Source: Dyadobacter sp. CY347 (GTDB lineage: Bacteria; Bacteroidota; Bacteroidia; Cytophagales; Spirosomataceae). From it: a stretch of 64,000 nucleotides of DNA. The DNA lies in the NCBI RefSeq assembly GCF_021502655.1, contig NZ_JAKFFT010000013.1:38433-102432 (forward strand). Reading direction: 5' to 3'. Shown piece after piece: positions 53,592-62,409 of this stretch. A program made the translations under genes and the position numbers. Position 1 is the first letter of the stretch. Every line of letters begins with the position of its first letter. A model generated the notes under the pieces. That model did no database searches and was not told where the DNA came from. It worked only from the letters and a program-made list of their open reading frames with translations.

Positions 53592-54080
53592 ATGAAAGCT
53601 AAAAATATCCGCTTCTTTTCCGTGCAGGAAAATAAGCAAAAAGCAGACAAGAAAGCAGCGGCAAAATCACTTCCCAAAGGCTATATTTCCGCTGCCGGCA
53701 AAATTGTATTCCCATCAGTGGCCATCGAAGAGCTGGGGATTGAACCCGATACAACCAGGTTCCTGGTAGGAACTGATGATGGAAAACGCAAGATCAAAAA
53801 CCTTTACCTGGTCCCGACAGATCAGGATGGTGCTTTTTCAATTACACGCTCCGGCCGTGGCTACTCTTTGCCACTGGAATTGATCCTAAGCAAAGGAGGC
53901 GTTGATTACAGCAATCAAAAATATGTTTTCACCGCTTCGATCTTTCAGCATGAAGGCTCAGTTGGTTACGCCTTAGAGATCTTACCCGAGCAGGCACCTG
54001 AAAAAGCGCCATATACCGGCAAACCGCGGGGACGCAGGCCAAAGGATAGTCAGCAAACAGCTGATCAGCCCGCAGAGTAA
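53592..54080 (+). CDS. 162-residue protein with AT-hook-like tail, module copy 2
   Basis: Starts MKAKNIRFFS, as in copy 1 at 27769; the upstream extension in frame (from 53484) is not conserved in sequence and is rejected. Domain layout is the same: a beta-rich body and a KPRGRRPKDSQQ tail. Substitutions relative to copy 1 are mostly conservative (E to D, V to A, I to V). It stands 67 bp before the DUF3800 gene. Confidence 0.65.
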   Translation: MKAKNIRFFSVQENKQKADKKAAAKSLPKGYISAAGKIVFPSVAIEELGIEPDTTRFLVGTDDGKRKIKNLYLVPTDQDGAFSITRSGRGYSLPLELILSKGGVDYSNQKYVFTASIFQHEGSVGYALEILPEQAPEKAPYTGKPRGRRPKDSQQTADQPAE

Positions 54081-54147
54081 TCAAAGGTTTCCTTGCCGTT
54101 AAGCACTAAACGTTAATCACTTTTGCCGATCTCCGGCCTAAGCCATT

Positions 54148-55305
54148 ATGCATCATCATACAGCCTTTTTAAGTGAGTGGGGCAACAACGCACTGGACTT
54201 TTCCAAAAAGGGCCCATCTGGGATCTTGCCAACAACCCATTTCATCGTGACTGCCCTGATCATCGGCAAGGCAGACGTCGAAAAGGTTTTGGCAGTACTC
54301 GGGGCAATTAGCAAGCGTCACTTTGATGGTGGACAAATTGACTCAGAAAAGACCGGCAATAACCATCTTAAAAGGAAAGAAGTGCTGGAAGACCTGGAAG
54401 AGTTGCCCTTCCAGGTGTTTTCACTTATCGTCGATAAGCGACAATTGATAGGGGAGGGGCTCCGCTACAGAGGCTCCTTTTTCAAGTTCCTGCATGGAAT
54501 GGCTGACCGGGAGTTGTTCCGGATCTTTCCAGATTTGGAAATGGTCGCTGGCCGCACCGGGGATGAGACCTTCATGAAAGGTTTTATTAGTTATGTGCAG
54601 CAGAACCATATTGCCAACCTTTTCAATGAATCCTCCTTTGGCTTTGTGGCCTCTGACGATAGTCCGATTGTCCAGCTCGCTCATTTTATTGCAGGGACGC
54701 TCGCGCGCTGCTATGATGAAACGGTAATCACTGATCAAAGAGGGGAGTTCATAGAAATCCTTAAACGGAAGGTCTTAACCATCAGGTTTTGGCCGGATGC
54801 CTTTGCGCATAATTTGATTAATCAGCCGCAGCCAGGACCCAGCTTCGATCCGCTTTTGTCCGAGCTTAGTGTGAAGCTGGCCAATGATTTTCTTCATCGT
54901 AAATCAGCTGACAAGGCCCCGCAGGCCATCGACCAGGTAAGCAGCCTGAGCTACCTGCTTTTTCATTTTCGTCATATTAGCCCCACCCGTTATATCACCA
55001 GCTTTGAGCTCATGGAGCATATCAGGGCCAGAAGGGGAAAGAATGTTTCGCTTCATTATTTTCAAACGAAAGTGATTGCCCCGCTCCGGGACGCGGGTGT
55101 GCTGATTGCCAGCAGCTCGCGTGGATACAAGCTTCCTGCAAGCCAGCAAGATTTGTATGATTTCGTAGGTCACAGTAACACAATCATTGAGCCGATGCTT
55201 TCGCGTGTGAAACGGTTTCGTGACCAGATCCATATGGCTACTGATGGCAAGATCGATGTGCTGGCTGCCGATGAGTACAGGGTAATCCGTAAAGTGATTG
55301 ACTAA
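54148..55305 (+). CDS. DUF3800 protein with winged-helix-like C-terminus, module copy 2
   Basis: The 385-residue protein is colinear with the one at 28326: same SEWGNNALD start, VDKRQLIGEGLRYRGS, TIRFWPDAF, and an almost unchanged C-terminal third (SFELMEHIRARRGKNVSLHY). The C-terminal domain is better conserved between the copies than the DUF3800 part (which differs for instance at SDDSPIVQLAHF versus LQDRPIVQAANF), so the winged-helix part may bind a common target while the catalytic-like part drifts. Confidence 0.75.
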   Translation: MHHHTAFLSEWGNNALDFSKKGPSGILPTTHFIVTALIIGKADVEKVLAVLGAISKRHFDGGQIDSEKTGNNHLKRKEVLEDLEELPFQVFSLIVDKRQLIGEGLRYRGSFFKFLHGMADRELFRIFPDLEMVAGRTGDETFMKGFISYVQQNHIANLFNESSFGFVASDDSPIVQLAHFIAGTLARCYDETVITDQRGEFIEILKRKVLTIRFWPDAFAHNLINQPQPGPSFDPLLSELSVKLANDFLHRKSADKAPQAIDQVSSLSYLLFHFRHISPTRYITSFELMEHIRARRGKNVSLHYFQTKVIAPLRDAGVLIASSSRGYKLPASQQDLYDFVGHSNTIIEPMLSRVKRFRDQIHMATDGKIDVLAADEYRVIRKVID

Positions 55306-55818
55306 TAAAAGTCGTTATCGGAGCATTATGCCGGTGGGTCGTAAACAGTTTAATAGGCGCGGTTTGTGCTTAATGACACATTTTACCAAGCTTACAGAGC
55401 TTTCGCGTACTTGAAACATGGAAATATACTGGCGCTCAGCTGTATTTTGTCGATCTTACATTAGTCTTACCGACAATTAAAATCATCTAAGTCTAGCAAT
55501 TCATTATGCTGGGAAGGATATTAAGATATTGCATAGGTCTGGCACTCTTCGTAAATATTCTGGCCTATTCTAGTGATGAACGAAAGGTAGTAGGAATCTG
55601 GCATACTGAATTTGAGGCTGTGCCCCATCTTAAAAGCGCATTCGATATTGAGAGCAACTAGGTTGTATTTTCGGCTAACAGCTTTGCCATCGTTGGATGT
55701 CCTTGGCATGCCCTTAGTCATGTTGTAGTTATTGTGGATCATTTATGCTTTATGTGTCGTACAAATAAGTTCAATTGTAAAGAACATTTATCTATTTAAA
55801 TCACTATAGTTAATAAAC
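55306..55818. other. 510-bp region without a supported gene
   Basis: One short minus-strand frame (55521-55742) contains a coding-like stretch but no recognisable motif. Not accepted as a gene. Confidence 0.35.
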
Positions 55819-56157
55819 ATGATTAAAATGAAGAACATAAACGTAGATGAAGCATATCGGCTATGCAACTTTGACAGAACCTTAAAAAGTCTAAAAGGAA
55901 AAAGCAGGATCGAAATTGTCGGAGACTTGTACAAAGAAATCGATCGAGTCGAGAAACTACCTTCTAACGCCCAAAGTGAGGCTTGGAGAATTCAACTGGG
56001 ATATATCGATAAAATTAAGGACTTACTCAGTGTCCTATCTTCTGATAGAGCACCTTTACGACATTACTCGGGACACACTGCAGGATATCAGGAACTACTC
56101 AAGGACCTTATAGATAGGGGTGAAGTACCAGTTGAAGTTATTAACAAATTAGAGTAA
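55819..56157 (+). CDS. Small helical hypothetical protein
   Basis: The 112-residue product (MIKMKNINVDEAYRLCNFDR, RIEIVGDLYKEIDRVEKLPS) is helical, charged and without signal peptide. Start could be residue 4 (MKNINVDEAY). The C-terminal ELLKDLIDRGEVPVEVINKL is a typical amphipathic helix pair. No family is recognised. Confidence 0.55.
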   Translation: MIKMKNINVDEAYRLCNFDRTLKSLKGKSRIEIVGDLYKEIDRVEKLPSNAQSEAWRIQLGYIDKIKDLLSVLSSDRAPLRHYSGHTAGYQELLKDLIDRGEVPVEVINKLE

Positions 56158-56858
56158 GTGGTTTTGGATTTTTCCGCGATGAAAATATTCATAGCACCTC
56201 ACTTGCTCCCGTAAAGCTGATTAACATAATAATCCGTTAATCTACATATTTTTTCAATTTCTGAGATACTTCCACTTTTGCGAGTAAAATCACGGTAGGG
56301 GAATGTTTGCACTTTTCTAACATCCCTATCGGAAATATATTAATATTATTGTATATAAAATTATAAATGAAATTGTAAATAAAAATGTAATAAATTTTGT
56401 ATATCATATTGTATACACTAAATTTGTTATATAAAATGCCCACCCTCAAGAGAAGGCAGGCATTCATACGCTAGTTAGGATTTTCTAATCTGCGTTGATG
56501 TATGAAATCAACATAGAGAAGGCCGTCCTGGCCATGTATCCGATAAACTCGAATACAGGCTGGTGTTTCTTGAAGAATTTGGAAGAGCGAATTCCAATAT
56601 TCTCCTTTTTAGGCACTGCCATAGTATCAATATGGTTAAGTGAAAGATTCATCATACACCGTGTATGACGAGTTTAGTCATCTGTAAGCTACTGGTAATA
56701 GCTTAGCAAGTGATTCGACTCTTAAAATTAAGTATTTTTAAGATAAGCCCTGGACTATTTAAGTCTGGGGCTTTCTGTTTTATTAATAATTTTTTTATAA
56801 CATGCTTATTGTCAAAAAGTTACTATTTCAAAGTTCGAAGACGAATGTAGTATTATAT
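56158..56858. other. 700-bp AT-rich region, no gene accepted
   Basis: A very AT-rich stretch at 56336-56430 contains repeated TTGTATA/TTGTAAA units in tandem (near 56348, 56381, 56397 and 56410). It may be a promoter or a replication-related sequence. No coding frame supported. Confidence 0.4.
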
Positions 56859-57727
56859 TCACTTTTTCATCTGAAAGCCTTGTGAAATACACTGACGGCA
56901 ATTATCGTTCGTCGGCTTAATCATGTCCTGTAAGCTGTGCAGATATTCAAAGGCACGGCTGGCCTCGCTGGAGCCTTGAAAGATAGCCGTCTTGTTCTCG
57001 GACAGCAGTTGCAGCCAGTGTGACATATATTGATCATAATCCAGACGCGGCGCGTCTTCAATCCCCCAGTTAGCACAGAGGAAGGCTGAACCCACCTCAG
57101 CCACGATTCTTCACCAGCATATTTCTTATCATCCGAACCGTTTACCCATGTCACGATTCAGGCGGTGTTTTGGACCCGTCCAATGTGTCAGCTCATGCGC
57201 AAGTGTTGCATAGATGCTTTCTGTGATTGCCTGAGTTGGGGTACCGATGAATAAATTGCGATCCGGCATCTTGATATCGTCATTTGTTCCACTGTAATAA
57301 GCCTTGTCACCGCCAAAGGTTATTTTGGCTCCGGTCTTATCAATGAAACCGTCGATGTGCTAGATCTGCTCGAAATTAATAGCAGGACGGCGAAGGGGAT
57401 CCGCCTCTTTATGGGATTGCAGCTGTGAGCTGTTAAAGACCGTACAGGTTTTAAGGAAAGGGAGTTTATCGACTTCCTCCTTACCTTCTTTCTGCTTTTC
57501 GATGAAGTCCTAATAGACAACTGTTGTGCCTTTGGATCCTTTCTTGATCGTTTCCTTACGCTCAGAATGTTAATGCACTTATAGCGCTTACCGCTGTCGA
57601 TGTTGACCGGAAGCTCATAAGAGGCGTTTGTGTCACCTTCCTGCCAGGGCTTATGCCAGGGACTAGTTTTCTGTTCAAGCTGAGCAATAATTTTAGCGGT
57701 GATTTCGGTGTGTAAGTCTCGGGACAA
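56859..57727 (-). pseudogene. ArdC-like antirestriction protein, frameshifted
   Basis: The start MSRDLHTEITAKIIAQLEQK and SPWHKPWQEGD is the N-terminal domain of ArdC-type proteins (single-strand DNA binding). Further on, in other frames, the minus strand encodes a zinc-peptidase-like segment around 57170-57210 (LAHELTHWTGP) and the C-terminus MAEVGSAFLCANWGIEDAPR with YLHSLQDMIKP, both typical of the family. At least three frameshifts and one stop break the gene. ArdC proteins are brought in by plasmids to protect incoming DNA against restriction. Confidence 0.75.
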
Positions 57728-57883
57728 CTAACAATCTCCATTAAAATATAGTGTGTATGATTGGGTTTCCACAAAACTTCCGATATAGCAATTATACCTG
57801 TGGTTTATATTTTGAAACCCTGAACTTGACAGAACTTCCACGTTTACACATTTGCCGGTAAAGCTCCATTGCTTCCGAATGGC

Positions 57884-58257
57884 TCATCTTCTTAATTTCT
57901 GGCCGCTTCCGATGCCGAGCATTTCCTCAGTCATGGGGTGCCATTCGGCTTGCCCAACGCCCCGGACTTCAAGGACATAGATTTCATTCTTATGTGCCGT
58001 CCAAAAGGGCTGAGTTTTGATCGTGTTATCATCACTTAGGAGCGCTGACAAAAACAGTTTGGCGGCCTCATAATAGTTGAGCTTATTCCATGGTGATTGT
58101 GATATCTCTCAACCGACACACCTACCATATCAAAGTATTTTTGATTGAACGCTACAACTTCGGATGGAGACATTTCAGGGTTTATCTGGATCCTGTTCCG
58201 GGTTAGCCGCAAACGACTGCGTATAGCATGGGTGATAATCGAGTGACTCTCTTTCAC
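57884..58257 (-). pseudogene. Unassigned gene upstream of ardC remnant, frameshifted
   Basis: Frame 1 (from ATG at 58257) reads MKESHSIITHAIRSRLRLTR, IQINPEMSPSEVVAFNQKYF; after a shift near 58075 frame 2 continues YYEAAKLFLSALLSDDNTIK, QPFWTAHKNEIYVLEVRGVG, ending at 57884. The rebuilt protein of about 123 residues is in the same direction as the ArdC remnant and may have belonged to the same operon. No family recognised. Confidence 0.45.
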
Positions 58258-58578
58258 GATACCGTGAATAACAAAATATTGTTGCCTTTGATATCAAATT
58301 GAAAAATTAAGAACGGGGGTGTTCTTCCTATTTTATTATAAATACAACGATCACCTGAATATGTCGTTTTTTAATATTGGTATGTTATTTTTTGATACAA
58401 GCCTATAAATCAGCTATTTCCAAGTTAAAATTTTTCTCAGTTCCATTTTAATGTTAATAATTCCTAATTAACTGGAATCGAGAATCTTAACAATTTCCTA
58501 TTTTGGATTATCCCTATAACCCGAAAAACACGCAGAATTATTCTTTTTTACTTATCTATCAACGCATATCTTTACATC

Positions 58579-58737
58579 ATGCAACATCGCATGAAAAAAG
58601 GAAGCCCTAAACCACCAGGTGGATTAAAGCTTCCCATCGAACGAATCATTGGTGTCGCAACAGCAATTGCTGGTTTCATTTATGCTTCTCTACAAGCCCT
58701 TGCAAAGTTAATAGAGATCATACAGCAGCTGCCCTGA
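58579..58737 (+). CDS. Small membrane-like peptide, paralogue of the one at 59474
   Basis: The 52-residue peptide (MQHRMKKGSPKPPGGLKLPI, then ERIIGVATAIAGFIYASLQA) has a basic N-terminus and one hydrophobic helix. It is preceded by TATCTTTAC, similar to the Bacteroidota -7 element, and followed after 8 bp by a good terminator, so it is a complete small transcription unit. The leader CATCGCATGAAAAAAGG is the same before the opposite-strand paralogue. It could be a type I toxin-like peptide or a small membrane regulator. Confidence 0.6.
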   Translation: MQHRMKKGSPKPPGGLKLPIERIIGVATAIAGFIYASLQALAKLIEIIQQLP

Positions 58738-58745
58738 TTCGGAAA

Positions 58746-58779
58746 CCCTTGATCCCTATTGTGGATCAGGGGCTTTTTT
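58746..58779 (+). terminator. Factor-independent terminator of the 58579 peptide gene
   Basis: CCCTTGATCC (58746-58755) pairs with GGATCAGGGG (58763-58772, one G-U pair) and is followed by CTTTTTTG. Confidence 0.8.
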
Positions 58780-58953
58780 GTTTAGTTTATAATTATAAAC
58801 CATTTTAATGCGTCAAAGATATTTTGTTTGTCAATACATGATGACATTTCTGATAAATATTTTTCAAAATCGGCCTTTCCAGCATGCATAAGCATTTTAC
58901 TTTTGAGGATATTTTATCAAAAAATTGATATTTCAAATACACAAAGCTGTTGC

Positions 58954-59115
58954 TCATTTCCCGGCATCGTCCGCGGCCAGGGCTTTACGGGCAAATTTAT
59001 AATGGTCCTTACTAATCCGGCTTTCTCCGTATCCAAGCATTATATATTGGGGCAACGCATCAGCCAGCTTGTCGGCATTCCCCGCGTTCTGGCTCGCGGA
59101 CGGCACTTGAGGCAT
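58954..59115 (-). CDS. Short hypothetical protein or fragment
   Basis: A 53-residue minus-strand frame (MPQVPSASQNAGNADKLADA, LPQYIMLGYGESRISKDHYK, ending ALAADDAGK) has a coding-like composition and higher GC than the flanks. It may be the conserved end of a larger plasmid gene. The longer plus-strand frame at 58828-59121 is rejected because of its composition. Confidence 0.4.
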   Translation of the reverse strand: MPQVPSASQNAGNADKLADALPQYIMLGYGESRISKDHYKFARKALAADDAGK

Positions 59116-59249
59116 AATTGATACACGTGCTTTTAGCCGTTATGTCCGTGAACTCCTGCGGGTAAACCTCCATATCTTGCCGGTTGTTGTTTGCCTAAAC
59201 GGCTACTTTACTATCTTCCGCTTTACCAGTGACCGCAGCATTAGTACTC

Positions 59250-59342
59250 GCTCATAAGAAGTCCACCACTTCTTCTTGCCTCACAAGAAGTCCACATGTC
59301 GACTAGTACTAGCTTCTTCATATGAAGTTATATTAGTACTAG
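59250..59342. repeat. Cluster of short dyads
   Basis: Within about 90 bp there are AAGAAGT-CCACC-ACTTCTT, a second AAGAAGTCCAC, CTAGTACTAG, CTTCATATGAAG and TTAGTACTAG. The density is much higher than in the flanks. It may be a regulator binding region or a recombination site. Confidence 0.5.
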
Positions 59343-59433
59343 TTGTTTTGTTTGTAATTACAAATGCTATAACTTTGAATGTATAAAGGTATCAGGTTTA
59401 AACATGTTATCAGTTTACACTCGAACCTATAAA

Positions 59434-59463
59434 GAAAAAACCCCTGACCAAAAGGCCAAGGGA
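59434..59463 (-). terminator. Factor-independent terminator of the 59474 peptide gene
   Basis: On the minus strand CCCTTGGCC pairs with GGTCAGGGG and is followed by TTTTTTC. It lies 10 bp after the stop codon of the peptide and is similar to the terminator at 58746. Confidence 0.75.
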
Positions 59464-59473
59464 ATTCGAATAA

Positions 59474-59614
59474 TCAAAATAAGTGGTAGGCTTCTAGTAG
59501 TTTTCGAAGGGCCATTAGAAACTTCACTATTTTGTTTGCGACATCTATTATTCGAAAGATGGGTAGTTTTGATCCCTTAGGATCGAGGCTACCTTTTTTC
59601 ATGCGATGTGGCAT
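59474..59614 (-). CDS. Small membrane-like peptide, opposite-strand paralogue of 58579
   Basis: The 46-residue peptide (MPHRMKKGSLDPKGSKLPIF, then RIIDVANKIVKFLMALRKLL) is homologous to the one at 58579: same M-x-H-R-M-K-K-G-S start, K-L-P-I and R-I-I-x-V-A blocks. The promoter-like TATCTTTACA and the terminator are also kept. The two genes point toward each other with about 740 bp between, so they are a diverged inverted pair and not a tandem copy. Confidence 0.6.
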   Translation of the reverse strand: MPHRMKKGSLDPKGSKLPIFRIIDVANKIVKFLMALRKLLEAYHLF

Positions 59615-59814
59615 GGGTGTAAAGATAATACCTTCCGCAATAGCTTCCAGCCCGCAACTGCCGAATTTTTAGACTTGTTTTACGACTATTTTATTTAACA
59701 CACTATTAGTCAGAACATTATACGAGTTTAATTGAATAAAAAAGTAGTTTATACATTTTTTATATTATAATAATAGCTGTGATTTATGTACAATTTAATT
59801 GAAATAACAAATTC

Positions 59815-60003
59815 AACCTTAACCACTACAATCCGCACATAGGTTGGATAGGGGATAACCCGATCAAGATTTACAGCAAGGATGAATGAGATAATTATTT
59901 CCTCCATGATGAAGAGACTGATCGCTTGTTTGAATTTCGACAAATGGGATAGAACTGAAATTCAGGAAGGATGCTGATTTAGTTATCGACGCGTATTTGA
60001 CAA
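59815..60003 (+). pseudogene. First cassette gene, degenerate copy 4
   Basis: In one frame HIGWIGDNPIKIYSKDE, stop, NYFLHDEETDRLFEFRQMG aligns with the 83-residue cassette protein at 61585. The N-terminus is lost and frameshifts and stops are present. No trace of the second cassette gene follows; the 163-residue gene overlaps its end on the other strand. Confidence 0.65.
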
Positions 60004-60474
60004 GGGTCTGACATCTAATGTTGTCTTGAAATTATAGTCATAGACGTTTTGTAGCTCATGAACGTAATCAATATATCTGTAATCTTGATCAATAAGGATT
60101 ATCTCTTCATTTGAGCGTCTATCTCTGACCTTGTATCCTTTGAAGGTATTTTTAATTTCCATTCCGCTGACGACATTTTCACCAGTTGAAACCAGTTCCA
60201 CAAAATCCTGTGTCCACTTCCTGTTCTGTTCAACTGTATTATCAACCACCTCAAAACCAAGCTTATCTAAAACCTCGGGTGTAAGGCAAATCGCTTTCAC
60301 GTATTGATCATCTTCCCTTAGGATTTTTACCACTTTTCCGGTTTTGACATTCTCAATTTCCAGCTCATCATTTTCATTGCTGACTACTCGAAAAACATCG
60401 TAATCCATTCCTTCGAAAATTGAGTGGTGAAGCAGGTTTCCTCGCTTGTAATCGTGGTATAGCGGTAAGGCCAT
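59983..60474 (-). CDS. Conserved-looking hypothetical protein
   Basis: The 163-residue protein (MALPLYHDYKRGNLLHHSIF, EGMDYDVFRVVSNENDELEI, VKAICLTPEVLDKLGFEVVD) has strand-rich halves and ends with YIDYVHELQNVYDYNFKTTL, a form (V-H-x-L-Q-N) seen in many small Bacteroidota proteins of mobile elements. No enzymatic motif. It is not in an operon with the next minus-strand gene (88 bp gap). Confidence 0.65.
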   Translation of the reverse strand: MALPLYHDYKRGNLLHHSIFEGMDYDVFRVVSNENDELEIENVKTGKVVKILREDDQYVKAICLTPEVLDKLGFEVVDNTVEQNRKWTQDFVELVSTGENVVSGMEIKNTFKGYKVRDRRSNEEIILIDQDYRYIDYVHELQNVYDYNFKTTLDVRPLSNTRR

Positions 60475-60562
60475 TTTTGCGGTTATAGGTTTAGTTAAAT
60501 ATAAAAAATATCTTCTCGACAGCCTTGTAGGCTATCTATTATGAGGGATATGGAAACGGCTA

Positions 60563-60778
60563 TTAATGACTCCTCAGATAATCTCTTAAAACAGCTTCTG
60601 CTGTATCGTAATCATGGTACTTATCCTCTATATAAAATTCCAAAAATGGAGCATACCAAGCCTTTTTTCTAATTTTGAACCACTTATCCTTACCTTGGAC
60701 AATGAAATATTCATGCCTTCCCTTGCTACCAAAATACATAAAAGCAAGATATATAAATAAGATCATCATTACACCGGC
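60563..60778 (-). CDS. Small membrane-anchored hypothetical protein
   Basis: From MAGVMMILFIYLAFMYFGSK the 71-residue product has one membrane span and a soluble tail (FIVQGKDKWFKIRKKAWYAP). An 11-codon upstream extension is possible. Upstream in another frame MYLVTSRAFRNEKNGAVLSC (60953 downward) looks coding, so the gene may be the 3' part of a frameshifted longer one. Confidence 0.45.
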   Translation of the reverse strand, partial: AGVMMILFIYLAFMYFGSKGRHEYFIVQGKDKWFKIRKKAWYAPFLEFYIEDKYHDYDTAEAVLRDYLRSH

Positions 60779-61078
60779 CATATCTCTTGTTCGATTTAGT
60801 TGTGGGAGCAAGATAATATTTTCTTGACATTTTCACATCAGGCATATATTTTGGCGATAAGGGGCAGCCAGGCATGGTGTTCTGTTTTCCTTCACAGGAT
60901 AGAACAGCGCCGTTTTTTTCATTGCGGAATGCGCGGCTTGTTACCAAATACATGTATAACTGAATGATATGTTAACAGCAAACCAATTTACGCTAGGTTA
61001 ATGCAAGCGTAACCCCTCTAATCAGCATCACTCAGTGGTTAAACAGTGAACTACGTCACTTGGTCATATTGATAAATG

Positions 61079-61477
61079 CTATGAGTACGGCTTAAATCTT
61101 ATACTTCTTCGATTTCGACTCTTAATCCCGACATACGCTGTAAAAAGCACAAGTGGGATTATTGTCAGTTTCCATACAATGAGAACGTTTTCTGGGGAAG
61201 TCAGATAGGGAAAGAAAAAGATGGGCAGAGTAGCATTCGCAGAAAGGTGGGTTAATATTGCGATGAGGACACTGCCATTTGTTATAGACGATATGTAAGT
61301 AAAAAGATAAGATAAGCAAATTGTCGCAAGCAGATAAACCGACACATTATTGCTACTTTGCTCATACTGAAATCCCCGACTGGTTCGATAAACAAATGGT
61401 AGATATAGATTCCCAATAATATGAATATAATTGGCAAGACAAGAATTGCAAGATACACGTATGGCGATGCCCGCCAT
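61079..61477 (-). pseudogene. CPBP-type membrane protease, C-terminal part only
   Basis: The frame contains LFTYISSITNGSVLIAILTH and LSANATLPIFFF, matching the last motif (H and N in HxxxN) of CPBP/CAAX intramembrane proteases, and a final membrane span (LTIIPLVLFTAYVGIK). The first motif with the EExxxR residues is missing, so it is a truncated remnant. Upstream sequence in other frames may hold traces. Confidence 0.55.
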
Positions 61478-61492
61478 AAAAAAAGTTATTCA

Positions 61493-61584
61493 GGAACTGC
61501 CGTTAGTTAAATCAATCCCACCGGCGGCTAACTGGATTCGTCCGTTGGCTTTGGTATATCCTAAATAGCCAGAAATTTAATGGC
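61493..61584 (+). promoter_or_regulatory. Conserved leader of the repeated cassette, intact copy
   Basis: Matches the DNA upstream of copies 1 and 2: CCGTTAGTTAAATCAATC, CACCGG, GGCTAACT and TTGGTATATCCTAAATA in the same order, ending at the ATG at 61585. GTTAG/CTAAC can pair. It is more conserved than expected for plain spacer. Confidence 0.55.
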
Positions 61585-61836
61585 ATGACCGATTATCAAT
61601 TTATCCGGGAGATCAAAGCATTCAAGCTTGACCACTTTATGGCTTATATGGGATGGATTGGAAACAAGCCCTATAAGATTTATACACGCGAAGACCCGTT
61701 GCTATTCTTTGTCTATGATGAATACACTGACAGGCTCTTTGAATTCAAACTCAGGGATCCAGGCAGGTTAAATAAAGCGACCATTTACGATTGCCTCATT
61801 ACAGCTTACCTGGCCTTGCCTGAAAAACAAATGTAA
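61585..61836 (+). CDS. 83-residue cassette protein, intact copy
   Basis: The protein (MTDYQFIREIKAFKLDHFMA, YMGWIGNKPYKIYTREDPLL, FFVYDEYTDRLFEFKLRDPG) is complete and followed by an intact second cassette gene. It is small, soluble, acidic-basic mixed, with a beta-rich centre. Four copies in the window (15290, 31692, here, and a remnant at 59815), all on the plus strand, suggest either repeated gain, as with immunity genes, or segment duplication. No known family recognised. Confidence 0.7.
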   Translation: MTDYQFIREIKAFKLDHFMAYMGWIGNKPYKIYTREDPLLFFVYDEYTDRLFEFKLRDPGRLNKATIYDCLITAYLALPEKQM

Positions 61837-61952
61837 TGTTCCTGAGAGCAATGTATGCCCGACTCCATATTATGGTTAATTTGACCGGCAGAATTTACAG
61901 CTCTTTAAAAGTCGAGCAGTATGAAGTCTTCAAAGCTAACCTTCCCAGGACC

Positions 61953-62234
61953 ATGCAATACAAACCATTGACGGAGCTCAGAAATGATGAAAGTGCCTGT
62001 AAGGCCATCTTCAAACTTGTAACAGCAGGGTGCGGGCCTACAGAGTTTGGCTACGTGGAAGACTCCGAGCTCGGATATATAACCTTATGGGAAAAATATG
62101 GAAGCGGCAGCACACGCCATATTCACATATCCAATGATGGCTCCATAGAACACTATTTCGGTGATGAGCTTGAACCTGTCGGCAATGTTTTTAAGCTGGT
62201 TGATCAAATCAGGATGCTAGGTTATTCTGCTTGA
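61953..62234 (+). CDS. 93-residue second cassette protein, intact copy
   Basis: From MQYKPLTELRNDESACKAIF the product continues KLVTAGCGPTEFGYVEDSEL, ITLWEKYGSGSTRHIHISND and ends VDQIRMLGYSA. A longer frame begins at 61836, but the other copies carry stops in that part, and their similarity as protein begins at this ATG. The protein looks like a small alpha/beta domain with conserved C, H and W residues. Its constant pairing with the 83-residue protein suggests that they work together. Confidence 0.65.
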   Translation: MQYKPLTELRNDESACKAIFKLVTAGCGPTEFGYVEDSELGYITLWEKYGSGSTRHIHISNDGSIEHYFGDELEPVGNVFKLVDQIRMLGYSA

Positions 62235-62409
62235 TGACAAATTATATAACTCTGAATGCATTCAATAATGGTTTTTTTGGGACAGACCTCTTGTTATCTT
62301 TCTTCAACCCTTCTAATTGGATTCAGAAGGGTAGGATCCAGCAATTAGTTAAGCTGCGGATTGGATCTTTGATGTAGTATATCCGACAACCGCTATTCAA
62401 ACCGATCTG

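Noticed and set aside
58828..59121. Plus-strand 97-codon frame between the peptide genes
   Set aside because: Composition is poor and it covers a terminator-near region; the minus-strand frame at 58954 is more coding-like.
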